From contig NC_088297.1 of the NCBI RefSeq assembly GCF_032854445.1, positions 13,687,039 to 13,751,038 of the forward strand: 64,000 bases of DNA. Direction: 5' to 3'. Shown here one piece after another: positions 56,901 to 64,000 of the stretch. The DNA comes from Liolophura sinensis (lineage: Eukaryota; Mollusca; Polyplacophora; Chitonida; Chitonidae). The position numbers and the translations under genes are program-made. The notes below the pieces were generated by a model. The model saw nothing but the letters and a program-made list of their open reading frames with translations. It did not search any database and was not told where the DNA came from. Numbering within the stretch: the first letter of the stretch is position 1; each line of letters begins with the position of its first letter.

Positions 56901-59900
56901 AACATAGTCACCAATATTTGGCACCTTCAGCCACGAAACCAAGTTATATCACACCGGGCAACGATCAAACACTTTAAGGATATTGATTTTACCATCTTTC
57001 GGTCGAGAATACGAGACGAATCAGAAAAAAAACGAAAATGGGACGCTACACTAACACAATTTATAATGAGTGCCAATTTTCATCTTTAAAGATTTCCAGG
57101 AAAAGTATCGGACAAACTGTGCAAGAGTAATATAAAACAAGCCTTCTTCAATTCTTGCGTTGTGTTTATAAAAAAAACATGACACCAGATAGCGTTGTTT
57201 CAATGTGTAACGTAGTTTGTTAAACAGTTGGCGGGGTAGAGCTACCCTGGTCCAGTTGTACATTATATCCTCCGATATGGATTTATAAAAACAGAGGCCC
57301 AACAATAGCAGCTGTTAAATATTTTTGTTTCGAGAACTGCTACTTTTACATATTTAAACCCTTGTCAAAAACAGATGGCCTGTTCCTTTATGTAAGAACA
57401 CAAAAGGTTCTTCAATGAAGAAAATTGCATTTACCTCTTGGGGAAAACGCAGCTGTGTTGGTGGTACTGTTACATGCCTGGCACGAGTTATTCTCATCTA
57501 TATGTCCCTCGTCATAACATGTGTCTTCGATGAAGCATTTATTGTCTGAGGATGCAAGGAAGAGAAAGACGATAACGACAAATGTCATCGTCAACAAAAC
57601 GTTATACATTTCGCTTTCCATAAACACTTAACAGTGCTAGCAAACTAGTCAACATTTTTCTTGTCTATCGATCTTACTTTCAACTTTGAAGCACATTGTT
57701 TTGAGATAAGAGTTACAAAACAAGGTTCTTTACATCTGCCAAACGATACCGGTACTAAAATACAATTTATCTCTTTTCTGCCGATAGTATTTTGCACAGG
57801 CACTTTAATGACTTCATGTTAATACCTTTAACCAAGACCGCACACCGATAGTTTCAATGTTGTTTTTGTAGCGATGATAAAACGGTATTTGATCATGTGA
57901 ATAATAATCATGATTACCGATAACTGTTAAACTTCTCTTTTTCAGACTTATTGTGAGAACCTAAGCCCACAGATGAAATCCGTCAACAGAAAATTGATTT
58001 CTCATACATGTACACATACCAACCTGGTGTTATCTAATATTACATATAGGCACATACACTTCTTATACTCTTATCATGTTGCGCAAGACACTGGTTTAAC
58101 AGCATTCTATTCTCTCGTACATCAATGTTATATCCCTGAGGAAGACAAGTTCTGGTTAAACAGTGTGTTAAATGGATCAAGAATTCACCTTTGAGAGTAA
58201 ACTCCGAAGGGTTGCTCGAACTATCACACTGTTTGCAAGTCACACTTGGGTCCTGGTCCTCATCATTGTAGCACATGTTGTCGATGAAACATTTGCCAGC
58301 TGAGTAGTAAAACGTCGTCATAAAAGTTAACAAGCACAACAATGACCCAATCTTGCAAATGAACAACGCGACTAGTATAATTTTGTACATTATGTACACT
58401 TTATCTACCAAGCTTTCGAACTATAACTATAGTCATCATCAGGGTGAGTAAGTGGCAACTTCATGGAACATCTCTTATGGTACAGTATATATACATAGTA
58501 CAGGCTAGCAAGACAGGTCTGTCAGGAAAGAGTTATATATACTGCACCATAATGAATGTTCCTTGCAGTTGCCACTTACTCACCCTGATGATGACTATAG
58601 TTATAGTTCGAAAGCTTGCTAGATAAAGTGTACATAATGTACAAAATTATATTAGTTGCCTTATTCATTTGCAAGATTATCAAAGCGCTCCACCATGGAA
58701 TATACAATGACCCAAGTTAATGAAATCATCAATTATCATCAATTGCTGTCAACAAAAGTGCAAAATAAAAAATACAAAACTAAGTGTGAAAGAGTTAAAA
58801 TTCGGATTTATTTGTAATCCACTAAACTGTGTGTATTACCGCATATTTCACAGCGAAATATAATTGAATGGAAAACCTTGCTTAATGTAAATTTTAAATC
58901 TAGACAAAATAACATTCTAAAACAAACGTGGATGTGATCGTCAAAGAATCTGGGGTGTCGTCTTATAAAAGATGTTGTTATAAGGAAAAGGTTCCATTAT
59001 AGAAATTTTTACCAAATGCTCACCTTGAAGACTAAACTCAGACGAGCTTACTGCACTGATGCATGATAGGCAGGGGAAATCGGGATGCGTATCGCCGTCG
59101 CCATAACAAGTGTCATTAATAAAGCATGTGTTGGCTGAAGTACAAAAAACAGCAGAAATGAAAAAAGGACACATATATAATTTCTTTAATTAAAAACCCT
59201 CTATAAATTGTTTAGTCATAAAAAACATTGCAACTGGGATACATTTTCGCCCATACCTAGACATCGACTGAAAATATGGGTTATGCAAATACAGTTCCAA
59301 AAAGAAAATTAATCAAGGTTAAGCTAGATTTACCTCACCCACTTCATTTAACAATTACACTGAAAGGCTCTAGCCTTTAACTCTTTTTCAGAGGCGTGGA
59401 TTTTAAAACACCACAAAATGACTATATAGCCAGATTTCTTTTTGCAGTCTAAAGTTAGCGGTTTGTTCAACTGGTTTACATATGTACTGATACAGAAATT
59501 AATGAACACTTACGTTGTAAAGTAAGTTCTGAGGTTGACGAATCCAAATCACACACCTTACAGCCAATGCCGTCTTCTGATTGTCCTTCACCATAACACA
59601 CGCCATTTACATTGCAGACGTTCGCTAGAAAAAATACTCAGACCTAGTCACCAGTATTTGGCACCTTCAGCCCCAAGGCCAAGTTGTGTCAGATTTTACT
59701 TTTTTTTTTTTTTATTCCAGTGGTAAACATATCTGTGCCACATGAGTTTCCATTTGAATGGAAAAGTTAAAAACCTTTCTGCGCAGGTTTTTATGTAATT
59801 ATACACTGATGAAATCGAGAGAAAAAAGGGTTAATTAACTTTTGGAAAAAGGCAAAAATATCGTATAAGGGTCACTGAAATACAAATTGCAGAAGCTGGT

Positions 59901-62900
59901 TACACCGTGTTTTACATATTCAAGTTTGTTGTCAAAAACAAATGGCCCTTAATTTTACACCAGAATGGAAATGTACGATATTAATCGATCAAATATTGAA
60001 AAAATCAATTACCTCTTGTGGAAAACTCCGTTGTGTTGGTGACACTGCTACATTCCTGGCAGGAGTCATTTGGATTAACATCCGAGTCATCATAACATGT
60101 GTTTTCGATGTCGCATTTATTGGCTGAAAAACAAAATGGTTCGAAACTCAAACTGTGAACTGTAACCCTCCATGTTGAAACCATGGGTCAAGTTTCAATT
60201 CAATACCATCAACATGGCCGTAACGGTCCGAAACTCAAAGTGTAAACTGTAACTCATTTTGCTTAAGTCATGGGTCAGGTTTCAATTCAATACCATGGGC
60301 ATGGTTGAAACGGTCCGCGACTCAAACTGTAAACTGTAACTCGTTTTGTTGAAGCCATGGGTTAAGTTTCAATCCAATACCATGAACATGAACAAAATGG
60401 TTCGAAACTCAAACTGTGAACTGTAAGTCTTTATGTTGAAGACATGTGTCAAGTTTCAATTCAATACCACGACCCTGCCCCCTTCACCCCTTCCCCCCAC
60501 GCCCGCACCGCACCCCAATAGCTAACAACAGCGGACAAGCAAATACATAAAATATTAAGGTGGCTTATTTTTGGACAAACTTACGCAAAAGTGTCCATTC
60601 AGTGGTCGACTGTGTGGGGTCACAGCTGTAGCAAGTGAGATTAGTGCGGAGGTCCCCAGGCATGTAACATACCCCGCCGATGAAGCAATGGTCTTCTGCC
60701 TGTAGAACAGTTATACAATCAATCGTTACATGTTTTAGATTAGCGTTTAGCGATTATGAAACAAAGCTGTGTTACTTTCCAATACCATTTAGTTCTTTAT
60801 TTATAAAACTGGTGTTCAGAAATTTGACCATAAATTTTGTACTTCGCGTATTGTTTCAGAAACCAATTTGTATCAGCTTGGAGCGAATTACACCAAAATT
60901 GTGGGTTCAAGCAAATCGGAAACAGGCAATTGAGATTTTTCACTCTGTCAAATAAATGCGGCTGTCGTACGTGTAGTAGGGATACTGGTCTGTTGTATGT
61001 TATTGTCACAGTACTCGATGTGCAAACACAAAAAACCATTGTGTTGAATAACCCAACAACTTGATTTATTCAACATGTTCAACACAGAAATGTGTTACCT
61101 CAACACAAACATGTATTAAATAAATGTGAAGAGCACATGAACGTGTTACAAAATAATAAAACACAAACTATATTGAGTCAAAATGAGGTAATTTATGCAA
61201 TGCAACAAAATCTTGGGTATTTTTCAATGAGTATTGTGTAGAACATCATCTTGTGTTTAATTTTTTCAACATAAGAGAATGTGTTAATTGAAAACACAAG
61301 GTTGAGTCGTTCAAATATAACACATGCCTTTTGTTGGAAAGTAACACAACTTTGTGTTCATACAAGTGTTTTTTGTGTGCATCGATAGGCTTTGCTGACC
61401 GTGTCATAATATGACACAACAGCGGCTGTCGTATGGACGACACTGGTCTGTTTTATCCAGCGTAGGTGTGAACCGGGCCAATGACGTGTCTAGGTAGTAT
61501 TGAGGACAGATTTGAGGGATATTTCGTATTTACGTGTAAATACTTACTTGCCACGTGCATGATGGGACGTTTCCGGTGTCACAGGTCAGACACCTGCCGT
61601 CGTAAGGGAGGTACGCAGTTTCTGTTCCAACGTTCACGTTGTCGTTGCTGACAGATATAAGCCAGCCAATAACCTCCTCGCCATCACCGATCGGTATGCT
61701 GTTGCCAGGTACTGGGCAAACTAGATGGGTGCAGTTGACATACTCGCCAGACACAATACTGTTTGGGCCTGTTAAAAGTATACTTCCCATGGTTACCTGT
61801 TTAGAAACAGTGAAGAAAGTTTATTTATTGGAGTACTTATTTCTGTACATCTTGATTGGGTCTTTTAACGCCATTTTTCTCTACAATTTTCCACATACAG
61901 GCATACGACAGTTGCCTGGTTTATATACTGGGTATCCACGTCACGAGGTTTTTGACAAACCGGATAGAAGACATGCACAAGCCATTTAATGAAAAAGGAC
62001 AACGCCCTAAAATATCAATATTACTATGATCCAGCAATTTGCCATAAAAGCTTTACCACTTTTAAAATGGTGAAAAGAGTTGAATATATGGGGGCTAGAA
62101 TCAAAGAAATCTTTTTTTGTCCGGTAAAGTTGTCCCATTGTAAGCTCAGGAGAAGGCCGAGTTAATCGATGTGTGACGGAGAGTTTTATTTTTTTGTAAA
62201 GATAAACCCGGATACAACCTAATGAAAAGTGCCCCACCTGTAGCCGGTAAAGGTACATTGAAGTTCATTTTATGGGCAAATCTAACATTTTGACGCATGA
62301 AATAAAATGTCGTGCTGGAGGAGCTTTATATCCCTTCCCCCCTAGGCCTTACCCCCCCCCCCCCCCCTCCACCAATAAAATAGCATATCAGCAGTCAAAA
62401 GCTATGAGAGCGGAGATTACAGGAGCGAGTGATCGCCGATGAGCCGGAAATCCCTGATGTTCATTTAGGGCGGATTAAATTAAATACATGATACTGTCGA
62501 GTAAAGATGAAGGAAAATGTGGCTTTCTGGTTACCATGACAACTGCGAAAATGGACAAGTGTGAGTCACATCGTCATCTGTTTATCTATGTATCTACCAA
62601 AAATTAAAACTCTATGTGGAAAAACTCTTGGAGTTATAGCCCGGACGAGAATTCTTCTCTATTTATAAAGTATACGTAGGGAAATGGTGATTTGGTAACT
62701 ATGACAACAGCGGAAATGGACAAATGTTAGTCGCGACACATCGTCATCTGTGTATGTATCCACCAAAAATTAAAACGCTACGCTAAAACCTTTTGGAGTT
62801 ACAGCCCAGACACGAATACGGGCGGACGGACACACGGATAGAAGGTCAAAATCGCTACAACATTATGCGCTCCGCCTAATAACGGGGACGTATACAAATA

Positions 62901-64000
62901 TTGTAATTTTATCACTGGCCGTTTGAACACATAGATTTCAACGAGTTGCCTAAACACCACTCATAAATACACCACTTGTAAACACTGCTCCCAAACTCCA
63001 CTCATAAATGCGTCACACGAAAAGACTTCTCATAAATACACCACTTGTGAACATTACTCCTAAACACCACCCATGAGCACATAACCCGTAAACTCACCAC
63101 TCACAAACACTAGTTATAAATACACCACACATATAAACAGTCATAAACATGACTTATTAGCACACCACTTGTAAGAACTACTCCTTAACATATCTAATAT
63201 ACACAGTACTCATAAACAGGCCCCTCGGTACGCATAAAAGCATTCATGAAACACCCCTCATGAGCACACCACTAAAACACACAAGTCGTAAACACAACTT
63301 ATATACACATAGCACTCATATATTCACTACTCATTAACATACCACTCATAAACACTACTCACCAATAACACCACACGTAAACACACACCTCACAAATATT
63401 ACTACGTAAGCACATCACTTGTAAGTACTACTCTTTAACACCACTCCTATACACACCACTCGTGAACAGTACCCCTTAATACCACAAAAAACAGCACTCA
63501 TAAAAACAGTACTTAGAAACACGACTCATGAGCATACAACTGATACACACAAGTCATAAGCCCTTATGTTCTCATGTACTCACAATTTATATACACACTA
63601 GTAATATCACACATCACACCTAAACACCACTCATGAGCGCACCACTAATACACACCAGTCATAAACAATACTTCTGAGCACACCACTGGTAAACTCTACT
63701 CCTAAACACCGCTCATGAGTACACCATTAGTAAACTCTACTCCCAAACACTGCTCATGAGCACACAACTAATGTACAACAATCATGAACAATACTTCTAC
63801 ATACACCACTCCTAAACACCACCATATGACCACTCATGAAGACACCACCTAACTGAAAAATCAGAACGAAAACCACTATTTGATGAATCAAGTTACTCGA
63901 TTTCAACTTCAATTTTTACACGAAAAATTTATTTAAAAAATATGCTAAAAAGACTAAATGGAAAGTCATGGCTGTCCATAACGCCTGGTCCACACTTACC
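32707..64000 (-). CDS. Right gene: many-module cysteine-rich extracellular protein (5' end outside the window)
   Basis: Transcribed from beyond 64000 to the TAG at 32707-32709. In the window it has a phase 0-0 exon (61796-61548), a first module (60699-60585), an A-like module (60123-60013), six full D-C-B-A cassettes and one D-C-B cassette, an older D'-C'-B' cassette (39488 to 38211; C' decayed), a penultimate module (35183-35052) and the C-terminal exon (32948-32707). Counting only intact exons, the frame closes: 3954 nt, 1317 residues plus stop, with 31 modules. Modules follow C-x5-C-Y-x10-C-x2-C with F or W plus S/T near the end. They look like small modules of VWDE-like proteins (recognition from memory). 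No transmembrane segment was seen in the exons present. The A exon of cassette 5 has a frameshift. Confidence 0.8.
33505..34260. mobile_element. Long-TIR foldback element, copy 3 (intact-looking)
   Basis: The left end (about 33505-33660) and the reverse complement of the right end (about 34075-34255) share 'tatttctttta.agagtcg.ctgt', 'tgtaaaatcagtcata', 'ttgtctttagtcagtga' and 'ttagaacacttttt'. The arms are about 250 bp or more, so nearly the whole element folds back. It lies in the last intron of the right gene. Confidence 0.75.
34565..34745 (-). mobile_element. SINE, head missing
   Basis: Minus-strand body from accaatgcgatcgttgtgag down to the tail 'caccaatcaaat', with several small deletions. 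It lies in the last intron of the right gene. Confidence 0.82.
35052..35183 (-). CDS. Right gene, penultimate exon: four-cysteine module
   Basis: The exon is 132 nt, phase 1-1, with acceptor tttttttag and donor AATG|GTAAGT. It encodes GMCSIDGVCYADGAVNPNN then C-EK-C, a W, and ELKN at the end. It is paralogous to 3647-3772 of the left gene. Confidence 0.88.
35465..35565 (-). mobile_element. SINE 3' remnant next to the 26-bp minisatellite
   Basis: Diverged minus-strand tail and 3' body: 'tttacgcctcactctagaat' then 'agttcacttat' and 'ggttagcattatggtgga'. The 5' part is missing; the array starts about 40 bp further on. Confidence 0.6.
35604..37575. repeat. Large minisatellite, 26-bp monomer, about 75 copies
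   Basis: The monomer is agagtctgtgtggtgtgcta plus acatag, with gg/gt/ga and tag/cag variants arranged in mixed order. Copies start every 26 bp (35701, 35727). It lies in the intron between exons 38211-38318 and 35052-35183 of the right gene. Confidence 0.97.
38211..38318 (-). CDS. Right gene, B'-like module exon
   Basis: The exon is 108 nt, phase 1-1, with acceptor gtcctcag and donor GTCG|GTAAGT. It encodes NKCFVNGVCYNEGDEDPDDS then C-KR-C. It is closest to exon 6315-6425 of the left gene and related to the B modules of the array. Confidence 0.88.
39218..39310 (-). pseudogene. Right gene, C'-like module exon, 5' part lost to a CA/TG microsatellite
   Basis: From GTCYNDGQTDPDFS then C-RV-C to a normal donor (ATAA|GTGAGTG, phase 1) it is a good module, closest to the C modules (GTCYGDGDTHPDF). 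Upstream, where the acceptor and first cysteine should lie, there is only tg-rich sequence (about 39308-39340) with no AG in the expected place. It is probably skipped; skipping keeps the frame. Confidence 0.7.
39378..39488 (-). CDS. Right gene, D'-like module exon
   Basis: The exon is 111 nt, phase 1-1, with acceptor tttttttag and donor CTAG|GTAAGT. It encodes NVCNVNGVCYVEGEGIPGIE then C-KM-C and TTELTLL. It is clearly related to the D modules (NVCNVNGVCYGEGQSE) but more diverged than they are from each other. Confidence 0.88.
39685..39750 (-). mobile_element. SINE 3' remnant next to the 42-bp minisatellite
   Basis: The stretch 'gctgtactcaagaatacttc' then 'gtacgacggggccagcatag' is SINE tail and 3' body in minus orientation. 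The 5' part is absent and the array follows at once. Confidence 0.65.
39763..41039. repeat. Minisatellite, 42-bp monomer, about 30 copies, open on both strands
   Basis: The monomer is tactgtcatgctaatggcaa plus cagagaataccattgttagata, every 42 bp (40381, 40423). The left third holds a different variant (gtggaaatggaagatatcat). Because 42 is a multiple of 3, 437-codon frames stay open on both strands (39774-41087 plus; 41017-39704 minus). It is intronic in the right gene. Confidence 0.96.
41040..42101. other. Intron; remnant of cassette sequence and shared flank
   Basis: About 41838-42010 resembles 44092-44275, so the amplified unit reaches this far. About 41064-41160 and 41642-41760 resemble 37582-37676 and 37708-37820 beside the other minisatellite. 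Confidence 0.7.
42102..43171 (-). CDS. Right gene, cassette 7 (partial): exons D, C, B
   Basis: Exons are 43171-43061 (D), 42681-42571 (C) and 42212-42102 (B), each 111 nt and phase 1-1. B differs from other B copies (NDGEEQPNVTCTQC instead of NDEDQDPSVTCKQC). The C-B intron lacks the palindromic insertion present in the other six. No A exon follows. This is the oldest-looking unit of the main array. Confidence 0.9.
43725..45912 (-). CDS. Right gene, cassette 6: exons D, C, B, A
   Basis: Exons are 45912-45802 (D), 45424-45314 (C), 44589-44479 (B) and 43835-43725 (A), each 111 nt. Residues: D NVCNVNGVCYGEGQSE; C NTCLINGTCYGDGDTHPDFP; B GKCFIDNICYSDEDEDPSVT; A NKCFIEDTCYDEGHIDENNS. All splice sites are canonical. 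Confidence 0.93.
44641..44993. mobile_element. Palindromic insertion in the C-B intron (one of six copies)
   Basis: The element is almost entirely an inverted repeat: arms of about 165 bp ('tttatctaccaagctttcga', 'actatagtcatcatcagg') around a loop of about 40 bp, plus a 26-bp one-sided tail. The 12-bp repeat acaatgacccaa flanks it (44629-44640, 44994-45005). Other copies: 47405-47757, 50129-50481, 52853-53205, about 55619-55971 and 58351-58703. Cassette 7 has one uninterrupted related site (acaatgtccaaa, near 42250). Confidence 0.9.
46488..48675 (-). CDS. Right gene, cassette 5: exons D, C, B intact; exon A frameshifted
   Basis: Exons are 48675-48565 (D), 48188-48078 (C), 47353-47243 (B) and 46599-46488 (A). 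The A exon is 112 nt instead of 111 because a run of three C (plus strand) is four C at 46559-46562. Its splice sites are intact. Unless it is skipped, edited or a sequencing error, everything downstream would be out of frame. Confidence 0.88.
49213..51399 (-). CDS. Right gene, cassette 4: exons D, C, B, A
   Basis: Exons are 51399-51289 (D), 50912-50802 (C), 50077-49967 (B) and 49323-49213 (A), each 111 nt. B reads GKCFIDNMCYNDEDQDPSVT; A has GHVDENDS. From A up through B this cassette looks identical to cassette 3 at an offset of exactly 2724 bp; its D and C match those of cassette 5, also at 2724 bp. Confidence 0.94.
51937..54124 (-). CDS. Right gene, cassette 3: exons D, C, B, A
   Basis: Exons are 54124-54014 (D), 53636-53526 (C), 52801-52691 (B) and 52047-51937 (A), each 111 nt. 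C reads NTCFINDTCYGDGDTHPDFP, a variant shared with cassettes 1 and 2 and unlike NTCLINGTCY of cassettes 4-7. This points to stepwise duplication. Confidence 0.94.
54703..56893 (-). CDS. Right gene, cassette 2: exons D, C, B, A
   Basis: Exons are 56893-56783 (D), 56402-56292 (C), 55567-55457 (B) and 54813-54703 (A), each 111 nt. D reads GEGQSEGGIG where most copies have GEGQSEDGIG or GEGQSEEGIG. The period to cassette 3 is about 2766 bp, the longest together with that between cassettes 5 and 6. Confidence 0.93.
57435..59624 (-). CDS. Right gene, cassette 1 (most 5'): exons D, C, B, A
   Basis: Exons are 59624-59514 (D), 59134-59024 (C), 58299-58189 (B) and 57545-57435 (A), each 111 nt. Similarity to the next cassette stops abruptly upstream of D near 59690, which marks the 5' boundary of the amplified segment. 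Confidence 0.93.
60013..60123 (-). CDS. Right gene, A-like module exon upstream of the array
   Basis: The exon is 111 nt, phase 1-1, with acceptor tttttcag and donor AGAG|GTAATT. It encodes NKCDIENTCYDDSDVNPNDS then C-QE-C and TTEFSTR. It resembles the A modules but its introns do not, so it predates the amplification. Confidence 0.9.
60135..60470. repeat. Minisatellite, about 87-bp monomer, about 4 copies
   Basis: Phrases 'ggttcgaaactcaaactgtg', 'aactgtaac', 'ttgaa.ccatgggtcaagtt' and 'tcaattcaataccat' repeat, with starts at about 60138, 60225, 60311 and 60399. It is intronic in the right gene. Confidence 0.9.
60585..60699 (-). CDS. Right gene, first cysteine module exon
   Basis: The exon is 115 nt, starts at phase 0 and ends at phase 1, so it links the phase-0 upstream exon to the phase-1 module series. 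It encodes AEDHCFIGGVCYMPGDLRTN then C-YS-C and TTEWTLL, with a tryptophan where most array copies have F or L. Confidence 0.9.
61013..61390. repeat. MITE-like A/T-rich stretch with inverted ends and flanking direct repeat
   Basis: The left end 'cgatgtgcaaacacaaaaaac' resembles the reverse complement of the right end near 61365-61385. The interior is dense in aacaca/tgtgtt words. A broken direct repeat, 'cggctgtcgta' with 'actggtctgtt', lies outside it at 60959-60993 and 61422-61454. Confidence 0.5.
61548..61796 (-). CDS. Right gene, upstream exon of unknown domain type
   Basis: The exon is 249 nt, phase 0-0, with acceptor ctaaacag and donor GCAA|GTAAGT. It encodes 83 residues including GSILLTGPNSIVSGEYVNC, LVCPVPGNSIPIGDGEEV, GWLISVSNDNVNVG and a final C-x2-C...C-TWQ segment. 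The first half is suggestive of an Ig-like or IPT-like beta fold and the end of another cysteine pair, but I cannot name the family. It ends in the W-Q immediately before the first module. Confidence 0.8.
61797..63999. other. Upstream intron of the right gene: dispersed repeat, C-tract, short-word repeat
   Basis: About 62500-62910 matches the repeat at 12940-13400 (two 'ccaccaaaaattaaaac' units, then a ggacgg-rich run). A C-tract lies at about 62350-62368. No exon was recognised. Confidence 0.6.
62940..63850. repeat. Highly degenerate short tandem repeat
   Basis: Words such as 'cataaacaccactcatgagc', 'acaccactcgtaaacac' and 'taaactctactcctaaacac' recur for about 900 bp with irregular 12-30 bp spacing. 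It is strongly purine/pyrimidine biased and is a decayed minisatellite. Confidence 0.75.
63994..64000 (-). other. Candidate splice donor at the window edge
   Basis: The minus strand begins G|GTAAGTG at the last base, so an upstream exon of the right gene may end exactly at or beyond 64000. Confidence 0.5.

Overview
The window is eukaryotic and most likely from a mollusc (inference). The evidence is intron-split extracellular-domain genes, many copies of a tRNA-derived SINE whose body and (AAAT)n tail look like SINEs common in bivalve and gastropod genomes, a Tc1-type transposon, Penelope-like reverse transcriptase remains and several minisatellites. I see no bacterial-type genes, tRNA or rRNA genes, or CRISPR.

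Two related genes lie on the minus strand. The left gene (18098 down to 2987) can be assembled completely: a signal-peptide exon, three SRCR domains of two exons each, three small four-cysteine modules, and an 80-codon last exon. The 11 exons total 1665 nt (554 aa), all with canonical splice sites and compatible phases. The right gene (64000 down to 32707) is open at its 5' end. It has an exon of unknown domain type, then 33 copies (31 intact) of the same module, one exon each, then a last exon paralogous to that of the left gene. Modules follow C-x5-C-Y-x10-C-x2-C and resemble the small 'CY..G' modules I associate with VWDE-like proteins. Both proteins are probably secreted or extracellular. 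A role in recognition or adhesion is inference only.

The core of the right gene is a tandem array (about 41.6-59.7 kb): a four-exon cassette, here called D-C-B-A in transcription order, repeated 6.75 times at about 2.72-2.77 kb. Module exons in the array are 111 nt and phase 1-1, so modules or cassettes can be gained, lost or skipped without changing frame. One A exon has a 1-base insertion. Six cassettes carry a 353-bp palindromic insertion with target-site duplication in the C-B intron; the seventh has the empty site. Downstream lies an older, decayed D'-C'-B' cassette, with two large minisatellites (42-bp and 26-bp monomers) in the introns around it.

Layout: 1-2.9 kb SINEs, a MITE and a minisatellite; 3.0-18.1 kb left gene, with a Tc1 element nested in an older repeat in an intron; 18.2-29.3 kb non-coding, with SINEs, inverted repeats and a 44-bp minisatellite; 30.0-32.3 kb decayed retroelement; 32.7-64.0 kb right gene. 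Four of the five large minisatellites sit just upstream of a 5'-truncated SINE copy, which suggests a composite repeat family.
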